From: CAYZTD01 sp964638155
GTDB taxonomy: Archaea > Thermoplasmatota > E2 > DHVEG-1
Direction of reading: 5' to 3'
DNA length: 64,000 bases
Assembly (NCBI GenBank): GCA_964638155.1
Contig: CAZWYI010000004.1
Coordinates: forward strand, 1 to 64,000
The notes below the pieces were generated by a model. The model was not told where the DNA came from. It made no database searches and worked only from the letters and a program-made list of their open reading frames with translations. Shown piece after piece: positions 17,591 to 26,999 of this stretch. A program made the position numbers and the translations under genes. How positions within the stretch are numbered: position 1 is the stretch's first letter; the number at the start of each line of letters is the position of its first letter.

Positions 17591-19045
17591 ATGTTAAATA
17601 AAGTACTCATAGCAAACCGTGGTGAAATAGCGGTTCGTATAATGAGAGCATGTAAAGAATTGAATATTCCTACTGTTGCAGTTTATTCTGATGCTGATCA
17701 AAAAGCACTTTTTGTAAAATACGCCGATGAAAGATATAATATCGGCCCAGGCCCAGCAAGCCAGAGTTATCTAAATAAACAAAAAATAATCGATGCAGCA
17801 TTAAAAGCAGAAGCCGATGGAATTCATCCAGGATATGGATTTATGGCTGAAGATGCAGAATTTGCTGAAATGTGTCATAAAAACAATATTGAGTTCATAG
17901 GTCCTCCAGTTAGCGCGATGAAACTAATGGGGTCAAAAATTGATTCCAAAAAATCAATGATGAAAGCAGGAGTTCATGTTGTTCCAGGTGTCACTGAAGC
18001 AATAAAGGACCATGAAAAAGCAAAAGATGTCGCTCATGAAATCGGTTATCCAGTTATGCTTAAAGCATCTGCTGGCGGCGGCGGCATTGGCATTCAAAAA
18101 GTTGACGATGGAAAACAGATGGAAAAGGCTCTTACCAGTGTAAAACAACTTGCTAAAAACAGTTTTGGAAATGATGCTGTTTTTATTGAAAAATTTATAG
18201 GTGATCCACGTCACATTGAGTATCAAGTTATTGGTGATAAAGAAGGAAACATTATTCATTTATATGAACGTGAATGTAGTGTTCAAAGACGCCATCAGAA
18301 ACTTATTGAAGAAACTCCAAGTTGTGCATTAACTCCAGAGCTTCGCGAGGAAATAGGAAAGCAAGCGGTGCTTGCTGCTGAAACTGCAGGATATTATAAC
18401 GCAGGAACTTGTGAGTTCATGTTTAAAGATGGTAAATATTATTTTTTAGAGATGAACGCACGATTGCAGGTCGAGCATCCCATTACTGAAGCTACAACTG
18501 GAGTAGATCTAGCTCGTGAGCAACTAAGAGTTGCATCAGGGTTGGAACTAGAAAACAAACAAAGTGATATACAACCGAGAGGACATGCAATAGAGTGTCG
18601 TGTTAATGCTGAGGATCCTTTGAATAATTTTGCACCAGCTCCTGGAAAAATCGTTCGTTATGCTGAACCATCTGGCCCTGGAATAAGGATAGATTCGGGT
18701 GTTTATCAAGGTTTTACAATTCCACCTTTCTATGACTCAATGATTGCAAAATTAATTATCTGGGCAGAGAATAGAAACAGATGTATTGAAAGAACAAAAA
18801 GAGCTCTATGGGAATTTCAGATAGGTGGAGTAAGACATAATATTCCTTTCCATCAAGTTGTAATGAACAATGCACAATGGATCAAAGGTAAATACGATAC
18901 TAGTTTTATCCCTAGATATAAAATTTTAGATTCTGTAATTGAGCATGTAAAAGAATTAAAAGCACAGTCCTCAACACCAAAAACAGCTGCAGCTATGGCT
19001 GCTGTTCAAGCTGTAATTACTGCTGCAAATAGCTCAAAGAAATAA
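17591..19045 (+). CDS. pycA: Pyruvate carboxylase subunit A (biotin carboxylase)
   Basis: ATP-grasp biotin carboxylase of 484 residues. Features are the start LNKVLIANRGEIAVRIMRAC, HPGYGFMAED, the glycine-rich ATP loop KASAGGGGIGI, ECSVQRRHQK, and EMNARLQVEHPITE near the active site. It carboxylates the biotin on PycB using bicarbonate and ATP. The last 25 residues are Ala/Ser-rich and probably flexible. Its biotin could also serve acyl-CoA carboxylation, but no such partner is in the window. Confidence 0.92.
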   Translation: MLNKVLIANRGEIAVRIMRACKELNIPTVAVYSDADQKALFVKYADERYNIGPGPASQSYLNKQKIIDAALKAEADGIHPGYGFMAEDAEFAEMCHKNNIEFIGPPVSAMKLMGSKIDSKKSMMKAGVHVVPGVTEAIKDHEKAKDVAHEIGYPVMLKASAGGGGIGIQKVDDGKQMEKALTSVKQLAKNSFGNDAVFIEKFIGDPRHIEYQVIGDKEGNIIHLYERECSVQRRHQKLIEETPSCALTPELREEIGKQAVLAAETAGYYNAGTCEFMFKDGKYYFLEMNARLQVEHPITEATTGVDLAREQLRVASGLELENKQSDIQPRGHAIECRVNAEDPLNNFAPAPGKIVRYAEPSGPGIRIDSGVYQGFTIPPFYDSMIAKLIIWAENRNRCIERTKRALWEFQIGGVRHNIPFHQVVMNNAQWIKGKYDTSFIPRYKILDSVIEHVKELKAQSSTPKTAAAMAAVQAVITAANSSKK

Positions 19046-19050
19046 AAATA

Positions 19051-19081
19051 GTTGTCAGTACTTTTATTTTAAGTACTTCAA
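19051..19081. terminator. Stem-loop between convergent genes
   Basis: AGTACTT (19057-19063) pairs with AAGTACT (19071-19077) around a 7-base loop, and outer GTTG/CAAC extends the stem. It lies between the ends of pycA and the leftward secreted-protein gene and could end transcription from both sides. Confidence 0.55.
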
Positions 19082-20068
19082 CTAAAATTTATCTTTTATT
19101 AAATTGTTTAAACTAGGAAAATTGTTTCTCAATGTTTCAAGTAAATTATAGTTTATTATAGATTTTGTTTTTGGTAGTGTAAATGATATAGTAGTTATAT
19201 CACTCATCCTTCCGAATTCATCTTTTGTAAATATTTCAATGTCCAAGTCTTTTCCTTCGCGTGGCCCTTCTCCGTAAGTATGAGTAAACGTATGTTCTGT
19301 TCCGCTATCTACAAAACCATAGTCATCAGAAGGTGTACTATCATCCCATAGTATTGTATAAAGAATTTTATCCTCATTTGGATCTGTAGATTTAACTGTT
19401 ATATCATAGGTGCCGGCACCTACTTCATCTCCGTTATTTATATCACTGCTAATAATGGCTGGTTTAGTAGGAGGATCATGATTTTCTAATACTACAACTG
19501 GATTTTTTGTTTCAACTGCATGATCATCAGGTGCTTGCTCACCTGGTTCTACTCCATCGTCATAATACTCACATCTAATATATAATGAATATCTTTGTTC
19601 ATATACTCCTGTTGCCCCCCATTCTTCCCAAGGATAGTCCCTGCTGAAATCAACCGTAGTGCTGATTGTTTTTTCCCAAGGATAGCCTTCTATTATTACA
19701 TCATCTTTTACTATTTCCTCATTTATTATGTAGCCTTCTGCAGGGTATTTTCTCATTTCAATTTTAAAAACCCAGGTTTCAGTATTTAACAATTTTTCGT
19801 TTAAAATTTTACAATTAAAATTAAAGGTTACTGGGATTACTGTTTCGCTGTCAGGGATATTAAGATCCAAAACAAGATCACCTAGTTCGATAGATGCATC
19901 AGTACTTGTACTATCAATTATTAAATCAGCAATGTTCATATCTACTGGATCTGATTTTAAATTATTTTCAGTTTTTACTGTTTTGCTATCAATTTTTATT
20001 CCTATTGCCGAGAAACTAGATATTACTAGCATAAAAAATATAGCAGATATTACAAATTTTTTCCACAT
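19082..20068 (-). CDS. Secreted protein with Ig/PKD-like domains and C-terminal tail
   Basis: A signal peptide (KFVISAIFFMLVISSFSAIG) leads into two beta-sandwich regions (about 45-205 and 205-300). The second has NEDKILYTILWDDSTPSDDY, the PKD-like core seen in other exported proteins here. The end, LLETLRNNFPSLNNLIKDKF, is the shared hydrophobic tail preceded by PKTKS. The start is ATG 20068 because GGTGA lies just before it; a GTG at 20077 is part of that site. No enzyme motif is visible. Confidence 0.65.
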   Translation of the reverse strand: MWKKFVISAIFFMLVISSFSAIGIKIDSKTVKTENNLKSDPVDMNIADLIIDSTSTDASIELGDLVLDLNIPDSETVIPVTFNFNCKILNEKLLNTETWVFKIEMRKYPAEGYIINEEIVKDDVIIEGYPWEKTISTTVDFSRDYPWEEWGATGVYEQRYSLYIRCEYYDDGVEPGEQAPDDHAVETKNPVVVLENHDPPTKPAIISSDINNGDEVGAGTYDITVKSTDPNEDKILYTILWDDSTPSDDYGFVDSGTEHTFTHTYGEGPREGKDLDIEIFTKDEFGRMSDITTISFTLPKTKSIINYNLLETLRNNFPSLNNLIKDKF

Positions 20069-20222
20069 CTCTTTCACCTTTTAAAGACAGATATAAAAAT
20101 GTAGATTTATTATATAAAGCTACTTATTAATAACTACAAAACTTTTTTTTATCATTTCTCAAAGATAAAACAATCTCAAAAATAATAACAAAATAGTTGT
20201 AAAAAAAGAAAAAAAATTATTT

Positions 20223-20780
20223 TTATTTTCTGATTAGATCTAAGGATGTTAATTCTTCAGAAAGTTTATCTACTGCCTTTGAAACATCCTCAGTTTGTCT
20301 GGCACCAGTACATACAATTTTACCTGAACCAAAAAGTAGCATTGCAACCTTTGGTTCATCTATACGATAGACAAGACCCGGGAATTGCTCTGGTTCATAC
20401 TCGACGTTTTCAAGACCTAAACCCATAGCAACCTCGTTGAGGTTTAACTCTGTTCCAAGATCAGAAATTGCAACAATATTCTGAATTACAATTTTCAAAT
20501 CCTTATCTTTGTATACCTCAACACCAAGTTTTCTAAGTTTTTCAGCGATAATATTAACTGTTCTTTTTACATCTTCAACATTTTTTGCACCAGTGCAATT
20601 AGCTTTTCCGCTTCGGAATAATAATGTAGCAGTTTTTGGGTCGCTTAAACGATATACTAGCCCTGGAAATTGCTCTGGTTCATACTCTGCGTCTTCTAAA
20701 GATTGTGCTATTACGTCTAAATCTAGCTTATCAGCAAAAGATGTAGACGCAACAATATTTTCTACAATTACTTCTGGCAT
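20223..20780 (-). CDS. tbp: TATA-box-binding protein
   Basis: General transcription factor that binds the TATA box and recruits TFB. It has the usual two direct repeats of about 90 residues. Both keep the DNA-kinking Phe pairs: EQFPGLVYRL with LLFRSGKANCTGA in repeat 1, and EQFPGLVYRI with LLFGSGKIVCTGA in repeat 2. At 185 residues it is a normal archaeal TBP. A GGAGG site precedes the ATG. A divergent paralog lies immediately upstream on the same strand, 18 bases away. Confidence 0.95.
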   Translation of the reverse strand: MPEVIVENIVASTSFADKLDLDVIAQSLEDAEYEPEQFPGLVYRLSDPKTATLLFRSGKANCTGAKNVEDVKRTVNIIAEKLRKLGVEVYKDKDLKIVIQNIVAISDLGTELNLNEVAMGLGLENVEYEPEQFPGLVYRIDEPKVAMLLFGSGKIVCTGARQTEDVSKAVDKLSEELTSLDLIRK

Positions 20781-20798
20781 AATTTATTTTCCTCCTTT

Positions 20799-21344
20799 TT
20801 ATAAGGCTCCAATAGATGTAAGTTTTTCTTTTATCATATCTATTGATTCTGTTGCTTCTTCAAAATCTTTAGCTCCGGTGCATACAATTTTTCCGGAGCT
20901 GAATAAAAGTAGTACGATACAGCTGTCTTTTTCTCTATAAATCAAACCGGGAAACTCCTTAGGTTCATAATGAACATTTTGAAGCATTAACCCATTTGAA
21001 ATAGAACTTAGATGCAGCTCTTTTTTAATATCTGTCGAAGCAACAATACTTTCTATTTCTACTTTATAATCTTTTTCAATGGAAAGACCTATATTATTTA
21101 GTTTATCAATTGTTTTTTTGATTGCATTTTCTGCTTCTTCCTTTTTTTTTGCACCGGTACATAGAATTTTACCGTTTGATAGAATAATTGTAACAATTTT
21201 TTTTGGACTATGCTTGATTGATAAACCTTCGAATTCGTTTGGATTGTAGTTGGCATTTGGTATTTTCTCTGATAAATGTTCGATATCAAAGGAGTCTTTG
21301 AGTTCAATAAAACAAACTATGTTTTCAATTGTTATATCTGACAT
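20799..21344 (-). CDS. Divergent second TATA-box-binding protein
   Basis: A 181-residue TBP paralog. Repeat 2 is conventional (KEFPGLIYRE, LLLFSSGKIVCTGA). In repeat 1 the second intercalating Phe is replaced: the segment reads TIILSNGKILCTGA, with Leu where Phe is expected, and FPGL becomes FEGL. DNA kinking at one end of the TATA box may be weaker or altered. I use ATG 21344 after GGGAGG, since the upstream extension is not TBP-like. It forms an operon with the canonical TBP and is preceded by a translin gene. Confidence 0.9.
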   Translation of the reverse strand: MSDITIENIVCFIELKDSFDIEHLSEKIPNANYNPNEFEGLSIKHSPKKIVTIILSNGKILCTGAKKKEEAENAIKKTIDKLNNIGLSIEKDYKVEIESIVASTDIKKELHLSSISNGLMLQNVHYEPKEFPGLIYREKDSCIVLLLFSSGKIVCTGAKDFEEATESIDMIKEKLTSIGAL

Positions 21345-21415
21345 AATTTTTGCCTTCCCTCCCTGAAGTATATAAAGGCCTTTTATAAACGTTATGATGA
21401 AAAAATCGATATTTT

Positions 21416-22117
21416 TTACCAAATATCGTCAATATCTAAACCTGCTTCACTTTTTTTATTACTAGTTTTTTTCTTATTTTTCCCCTTATTATTTACTTTA
21501 TCCAGCATATCTCGGAATTCACTTGTCTTATATTCTATTCTTCGTTCACAGCTTGCAACAGCAAGTTCTCCCCTGGTCTTTTCAATTAAACCTCTTACCA
21601 TATCCTGTTTCTTTTTTATAGGTATAAGACCTGAAGGGTAATCAAATCTTATTATTACATCATAAATATCTTCCATCATATTTAGGTAATCATCAGCTTT
21701 GTTTGGATCACTTTTTCTAATTGTATCTAGTGAGCTTCTTCTTAGTTCTCCAACAAGATCACATAATCCTAACAGATAAGAGCTGTAGGTTGTTTGGATC
21801 TCATCAGGATCAGGTAATTCTTTTCCCTTCATTATATTTGAAAAACACATAGCTTCAACAAGTTCTTGAGCAGCATTTTCAACAAAACCTGCATGATATA
21901 TTTCAGGATACTCTTTTGTAAAATCATAAAGTTCTACAAGTTTTTTTGAGGCGTTTTCAATATTATTTTTAGCTTTTTTATTCTGATGAATCTTTTGTAT
22001 TGCTTTTCTGCAGTTTATTATAATTTCTCTGGAGTATTTTAGTGCTTTTTCTCTTGTTTTATCTTTGTTATCAATTCTTTTTTCGATTTTATTTGCGATT
22101 TTACCAAGGTTTTTCAT
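21416..22117 (-). CDS. Translin family protein
   Basis: A 233-residue all-helical protein of the translin/TRAX superfamily, which forms octameric shells that bind single-stranded nucleic acid; several members are ribonucleases. Diagnostic segments are FVENAAQELVEAM (acidic residues of the active region) and YSSYLLGLCDLVGELRRSS. The C terminus is Lys-rich and probably disordered. Archaeal translins may process small RNAs, but that role is not shown here. It precedes the two TBP genes on the same strand. Confidence 0.82.
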   Translation of the reverse strand: MKNLGKIANKIEKRIDNKDKTREKALKYSREIIINCRKAIQKIHQNKKAKNNIENASKKLVELYDFTKEYPEIYHAGFVENAAQELVEAMCFSNIMKGKELPDPDEIQTTYSSYLLGLCDLVGELRRSSLDTIRKSDPNKADDYLNMMEDIYDVIIRFDYPSGLIPIKKKQDMVRGLIEKTRGELAVASCERRIEYKTSEFRDMLDKVNNKGKNKKKTSNKKSEAGLDIDDIW

Positions 22118-22179
22118 GTTGAAATAATAAGCAACCAGTATTGTTAAAGTTTTTTATAAAAAAATAAAAAAAAAGGTTT

Positions 22180-23682
22180 TTAGATTTTTATCAGTTGTTT
22201 TAATATGGGAAATAGGTATGGATGACTTCGTAGGAATCTAAATAACATTGAATTTACATATTGTTTGTTTTTAGGCATACTAACAACGAGTGGTTCACTC
22301 CAATCACTCTCTTTTAATTCTGGTACATCTCGTGCTTTTACTTTTACCTGATAATCGCCTTTTTCATGCCAAGTGTTTTCTATTTCAACAATTTCGCCAG
22401 AATCATATGGTCCTTCCCAACCACTATCTGTTCCATCCCCCCATGAAAATATTATTTGCACTCTATCTCCATCTGGGTCAACGCAACTTGTTGAATAGGT
22501 ATAAGAATTACCCGGGGAGCCTGATGTTTCACCAGATGGTCTGCTTGGCGCTTCAGGTGGTCTATTTGGTTCTTCTTGCTCTATTGGACACTCAACTATA
22601 AAATAATTCAAATTAGTTCCATATGGTGCAAGAGCTCCAGACCATCCATTTGTTGAGTTCCATATGCCTGTTTCTACAACAGTTCCCTCACTATCATTAT
22701 GTTGATTTTTATCATGAGCTATTGTAACTGAAAAATTACCATCTTCCTGTTCAGTTATACCAACAACTGAAACCGTGTGACCTCCTATTTCCATTTCAAT
22801 ATCTTGATCCTCATCCATTTCATCTGCAATTCTTCCAATATCTGATTTGTTAAAACGTCGTGTACTTACATTTATGTTGTTTTCTTGCATGTAATTGTTT
22901 TTATCTTCATACCATGCATTTCTTTGACCTTCATCTCTTGAATCATCATGAAAAATCCAGCAACCTGGACTAGCTGTGGTATTAAAATTACAAGCTTCTT
23001 TCATTTTTTCTATAGTTAAATTCGAAGTGTTAAGTCCCATGTTATGTGCATCATTTAAAAATTGCAAGCTATTTGATACTGCGGTTGGTGCACACTCGCC
23101 AGGTCCTGCTTGTTGATTTGGAAAATTAAGATTTCTATGTTGTTCTGGTTCAATTGCTGCACTTCCTTCAACTGGTACTGCACCAGTAATTTCGGTTATC
23201 ATATCAAAATCAAGTGCGGCATCAAAAACAATATACTCGTCATCTTCAATTGGTCTTTCATCTGTAATTGAGGGCGGTGTTTCCAATATATCTTCAGTTA
23301 AACTAATTCCATAATAGATAAATCCGATGTCCTCTCCAATCTCAGTTGGAAGTGGGAACCAAAACCTTTGGGTTTGCTCGTCACTAGATCCCATGACACT
23401 AATTACTGGTACATTTTTGATACCCCAAATTTCATATGCATTTAAATTCAGATAAAGGATATCATTAGATCCAACAAACGTTAATTCTGCTACTCCCCAG
23501 TTTGAATTTTCTGTTTCAACTCCATTAAGATTAAAGTTTAATTGATAAAACGATATGTCAGTAATTTCGCCTTGGTTAGAAATATCAATATTTTCTTTTG
23601 ATTCATTCAAATCAATTGACACTACCCCTTGGATTGTAATTAGCATCATAACACAAAATGTTGCATAAATTATTTTTCTCAT
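22180..23682 (-). CDS. Secreted C39-like cysteine peptidase with PKD domain and C-terminal tail
   Basis: A 500-residue exported protein. A signal peptide (1-22) is followed by a unique beta-rich region to about 180. A papain-like domain of the C39 type has Cys197 in GPGECAPTAV and His302 in GGHTVSVVG. A PKD-like domain follows (about 375-465, VDPDGDRVQIIFSWGDGTDSG). The end is MLFRFLRSHPYLFPILKQLI, one of the clearest examples of the shared tail. Peptidase activity is likely but not certain. Confidence 0.7.
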   Translation of the reverse strand: MRKIIYATFCVMMLITIQGVVSIDLNESKENIDISNQGEITDISFYQLNFNLNGVETENSNWGVAELTFVGSNDILYLNLNAYEIWGIKNVPVISVMGSSDEQTQRFWFPLPTEIGEDIGFIYYGISLTEDILETPPSITDERPIEDDEYIVFDAALDFDMITEITGAVPVEGSAAIEPEQHRNLNFPNQQAGPGECAPTAVSNSLQFLNDAHNMGLNTSNLTIEKMKEACNFNTTASPGCWIFHDDSRDEGQRNAWYEDKNNYMQENNINVSTRRFNKSDIGRIADEMDEDQDIEMEIGGHTVSVVGITEQEDGNFSVTIAHDKNQHNDSEGTVVETGIWNSTNGWSGALAPYGTNLNYFIVECPIEQEEPNRPPEAPSRPSGETSGSPGNSYTYSTSCVDPDGDRVQIIFSWGDGTDSGWEGPYDSGEIVEIENTWHEKGDYQVKVKARDVPELKESDWSEPLVVSMPKNKQYVNSMLFRFLRSHPYLFPILKQLIKI

Positions 23683-23798
23683 ATGTTTTGTTCCCCCTAA
23701 TTTACAAGTTTATAACAAATATAATATAAACTAAGAATATAAATTTTTCTAGGATAAAGTAAAATAAAGTAAAAAAATAGAATTAGTAATTTAAAAAA

Positions 23799-24752
23799 TT
23801 ACAAGAATTTTTTATTGACACAAAAATCTGGTTCTTCATCATTTAAAACTTTTATAATTTGATCTGCACAAACTGTTCCAGCACGAGTCTGCCCTTCTTT
23901 AGTAGCAGCACCTAAGTGAGGAGTTAAAATAACATTATCAAGAGAAAATAATGGGCTTTTTTCAGGTGGTTCATTTTCATAGACATCAAGTGCGGCACCA
24001 GCAATATCTCCATTTTTTAAAACATCATATAGTGCTTCTTCATCAACTGTCCCACCACGCGCACAATTAACTATATATGCACTAGGTTTCATCTTTGAAA
24101 TCATCTCCTTATTTACTATATGATGTGTTTTAGGATTATGTGGAACATGTAAAGATATATAATCAGATTTTTTCATTATTTCAGCTAATTCTTCTACTTT
24201 TTCAATATTTTCTTTTTTCATATCTTCTTTTGATACAAATGGATCATATCCAATTACATCCATGTTAAATGTTTGAGCAAGATTTGCAGTATAAGTTCCA
24301 ATGTTCCCAGTACCAATAAGTCCAAGTGTCTTTTCGTTAAGCTCATTTCCTTTCAGTTTCTTTTTTGCCCATTCTCCTTTTTTCATTGTTTTATCTGCAA
24401 CTGAAATATGTCTAGATAGAGCAATCATATGACCAATAGAAAGTTCAGCAACAGATGCCGTAGCACCAGTTGGACTATTTACAACAGGAATGCCCTTTTT
24501 CCCTGCTGTTTCAATATCGATATTATCAACACCAATTCCAGCACGTCCAATCACCTTTAAGTTACCTTCAGCGCCTTTTTCAACAACTTCAGTAGTGACC
24601 TTTGTACCACTTCTTACAAGAATTCCATCAAAATTTTTTATATCCTCAACAAGTTTTTCAGGTTCTCTTTTGTTTGTATCTACTTCAAAACCAGCATCTT
24701 CTAATTTTTTTATTGCTTCTTCGGCAAGTTTGTCATTTATAAGTATTTTCAT
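23799..24752 (-). CDS. serA: D-3-phosphoglycerate dehydrogenase, short form
   Basis: First step of serine synthesis: 3-phosphoglycerate to phosphohydroxypyruvate. The catalytic residues Arg232 (NCARGGTVDE), Glu261 (YENEPP) and His279 (LTPHLGAAT) are all present, with NAD motif GTGNIG (147-152). At 317 residues it lacks the C-terminal ACT domain that gives serine feedback in longer forms. It sits 49 bases past enolase on the same strand, so they may form an operon around 3-phosphoglycerate metabolism. Confidence 0.88.
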   Translation of the reverse strand: MKILINDKLAEEAIKKLEDAGFEVDTNKREPEKLVEDIKNFDGILVRSGTKVTTEVVEKGAEGNLKVIGRAGIGVDNIDIETAGKKGIPVVNSPTGATASVAELSIGHMIALSRHISVADKTMKKGEWAKKKLKGNELNEKTLGLIGTGNIGTYTANLAQTFNMDVIGYDPFVSKEDMKKENIEKVEELAEIMKKSDYISLHVPHNPKTHHIVNKEMISKMKPSAYIVNCARGGTVDEEALYDVLKNGDIAGAALDVYENEPPEKSPLFSLDNVILTPHLGAATKEGQTRAGTVCADQIIKVLNDEEPDFCVNKKFL

Positions 24753-24801
24753 AAATTATCCCCCATTTTGATTTGATGTATAAAAAAATACATTAAAATC
24801 T

Positions 24802-26091
24802 TTATGCTAGATGATCAAGTCTAAAATCAATACCAGGAAACTCTGCTTCTTCACCAAGCTCCTCTTCTATTCTTAAGAGTTGGTTGTATTTAGCATTACG
24901 ATCAGATCTTGCAGGAGCACCTGTTTTAATCTGACCACAACTTGTTCCAACGGCTAGATCTGCAATAAAACTATCTTCGGTTTCACCACTTCTATGAGAA
25001 ACAACAGCAGTCCATCCCTGGTCATGAGCCATTTTTATTGCATTCAAGGTTTCAGTGACAGTCCCTATCTGATTGAGTTTTATTAATACAGAATTAGCAG
25101 CCCCGAGTTCAATTCCTTTTTTTATTCTCTTAGTGTTTGTCACAAAAAGATCATCACCAACGATTTGAATCTTCGTTCCAATTTTTTTTGTAATATCTAC
25201 CCATGAATCCCAGTCATCTTCGGCTAGACCATCCTCAATACTTACAATAGGATATTTTTTTGTAAGATCAACATAGAAATCAACCAATTCTCCACCTGAA
25301 AAAGACTTTTTTCCAATTTTATATGTACCATTATAAAAAAACTCACTACTAGCTGGGTCCATAGCAATTTTTATTTCCCCAGAATAACCAGCGTTTTCAA
25401 CAGCTTTAAGCATTATGTCAAGTCTATCATTAACATCAGTCATATCTGATGGTGCAAAACCACCTTCGTCACCAATAAGAGTGCCACCTGCTCCATATTT
25501 TTGTTTTAGAAGTTTAGCTAGGTGTTGGTAACTCTCACTTACCATTCTAATACCTTCGCTAAATGATTTAGCACCAGTTGGCATGAGCATATGTTCTTGG
25601 ATAGAATTTTCCTGACCCGCGTGTTTACCCCCGTTTATCACATTACACATTGGAACAGGAAGCATATGTGGAATTACTCCAAACAATTCGCCGATGTGCT
25701 CGAAAAGACCAAGCCCTTTTGATGCCCCACCTGCTTTTGTAACAGCCATGCTAACAGGTAGAATTGCATTAGCACCAAGATTTTCTTTGTTCTCTGTCCC
25801 ATCAATTTTTAGCATAACATTATCAATTGTTTCCTGAGCATTAGGATCAAGACCGATAAGTTTTGGTTTTATTTTTTTATTTACATTTTTAACTGCTTTA
25901 AGAGTTCCTTTTCCAAAATAACGTGATTTATTATTATCTCTTAGTTCAAGTGCTTCATGTTGCCCTGCACTTGCACCACTTGGCGTCATTGCTCTAAATA
26001 TTCCATGATCAGTTACAACATCTACTTCTACAGTTGGGTGTCCACGGCTGTCTAGTACTTCTCTTGCCTTGATATTTATTATCTCAGACAT
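24802..26091 (-). CDS. eno: Enolase
   Basis: Interconverts 2-phosphoglycerate and phosphoenolpyruvate. At 429 residues it is full length. It starts IINIKAREVLDSRGHPTVEV and has GASAGQHEALELRD, the active-site GDEGGFAP, metal ligands in SIEDGLAEDDW and GDDLFVTN, catalytic Lys in VLIKLNQIGT and the signature SHRSGETEDSFIADLAVG. GGAG precedes the ATG. serA lies downstream. Confidence 0.97.
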   Translation of the reverse strand: MSEIINIKAREVLDSRGHPTVEVDVVTDHGIFRAMTPSGASAGQHEALELRDNNKSRYFGKGTLKAVKNVNKKIKPKLIGLDPNAQETIDNVMLKIDGTENKENLGANAILPVSMAVTKAGGASKGLGLFEHIGELFGVIPHMLPVPMCNVINGGKHAGQENSIQEHMLMPTGAKSFSEGIRMVSESYQHLAKLLKQKYGAGGTLIGDEGGFAPSDMTDVNDRLDIMLKAVENAGYSGEIKIAMDPASSEFFYNGTYKIGKKSFSGGELVDFYVDLTKKYPIVSIEDGLAEDDWDSWVDITKKIGTKIQIVGDDLFVTNTKRIKKGIELGAANSVLIKLNQIGTVTETLNAIKMAHDQGWTAVVSHRSGETEDSFIADLAVGTSCGQIKTGAPARSDRNAKYNQLLRIEEELGEEAEFPGIDFRLDHLA

Positions 26092-26231
26092 GTCTTTTCT
26101 CCTATATGCTAAATTCTTTTTCCTATATTGTACTCATTTATTTTAAATCTATCTTTTTATAGAGCATTTTTAGAAACACTTAATAATAATTCTATGTTTT
26201 ATTGTTCAGAGGTAATTGGAGGTAAGAAATT

Positions 26232-26999
26232 ATGCCATGGCTATATATAATAGCAATATTAGTAATTTTTTTGATTTTGATACTTGCGTCAGCAATAAAA
26301 ATAATGTCCGAGTATCAAAGAATAGTTGTATTCCGACTGGGTAGATTTGTAGGTGTAAAAGGACCAGGTCTAGTGTTTGTAATCCCAATAATTGATAATT
26401 TTATGAAACTAGATTTAAGAACACGTGTAATCGATGTTCCAAAACAAAGAGTCATAACTGAAGACAATGTAACAGTTGATGTGGACGCTGTAGTATATTT
26501 TAGGATAGTTGACCCTGAAAAAGCAGTAATAGAAGTTCAAAGATATGATGTTGCAACAGGCCTTCAGGCTCAAACCACCTTAAGAGATGTTCTAGGAAGA
26601 CAAGACTTAGATGAACTACTTTCAAACAGAGAAGAACTAAATAAAAGCCTACAGGCTATAATAGATAGCGCAACTGATCCATGGGGCATAAAAGTATCAG
26701 CCGTAACAATTAGAGATGTATCAATTCCTGATGAAATGCTTAGAGCTATTGCAAAACAAGCTGAGGCCGAAAGAGAAAAAAGAGCAAGAATTATAATTGC
26801 AGATGGAGAGTTTCAGGCATCAAAAAAGATGACTGATGCAGCAAAACTTTATCAAGAAACACCAATTGCTTTAAGATTACGTGAACTGCAGACCCTAGCT
26901 GAAATTGCAAGGGAAGGAAATCTTATTGTTGTTCCAGGTGGAGACATTGGTAGAGTAGCTGGAATTGCAAAAGCAGTTAACCAAGAAGTTAAAAAATAA
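26232..26999 (+). CDS. Stomatin/slipin-like SPFH membrane protein
   Basis: A 255-residue SPFH protein with one N-terminal membrane segment (LYIIAILVIFLILILASAI) and the band-7 domain (about 25-185; YQRIVVFRLGRF, GLVFVIPIIDNF), then a helical Ala/Glu/Arg-rich oligomerisation region. Such proteins form large membrane rings. A GGAGGTAAG site precedes the ATG. Its stop overlaps the start of the NfeD protease gene by one base, the conserved partnership in which NfeD protease cleaves stomatin. Confidence 0.88.
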   Translation: MPWLYIIAILVIFLILILASAIKIMSEYQRIVVFRLGRFVGVKGPGLVFVIPIIDNFMKLDLRTRVIDVPKQRVITEDNVTVDVDAVVYFRIVDPEKAVIEVQRYDVATGLQAQTTLRDVLGRQDLDELLSNREELNKSLQAIIDSATDPWGIKVSAVTIRDVSIPDEMLRAIAKQAEAEREKRARIIIADGEFQASKKMTDAAKLYQETPIALRLRELQTLAEIAREGNLIVVPGGDIGRVAGIAKAVNQEVKK

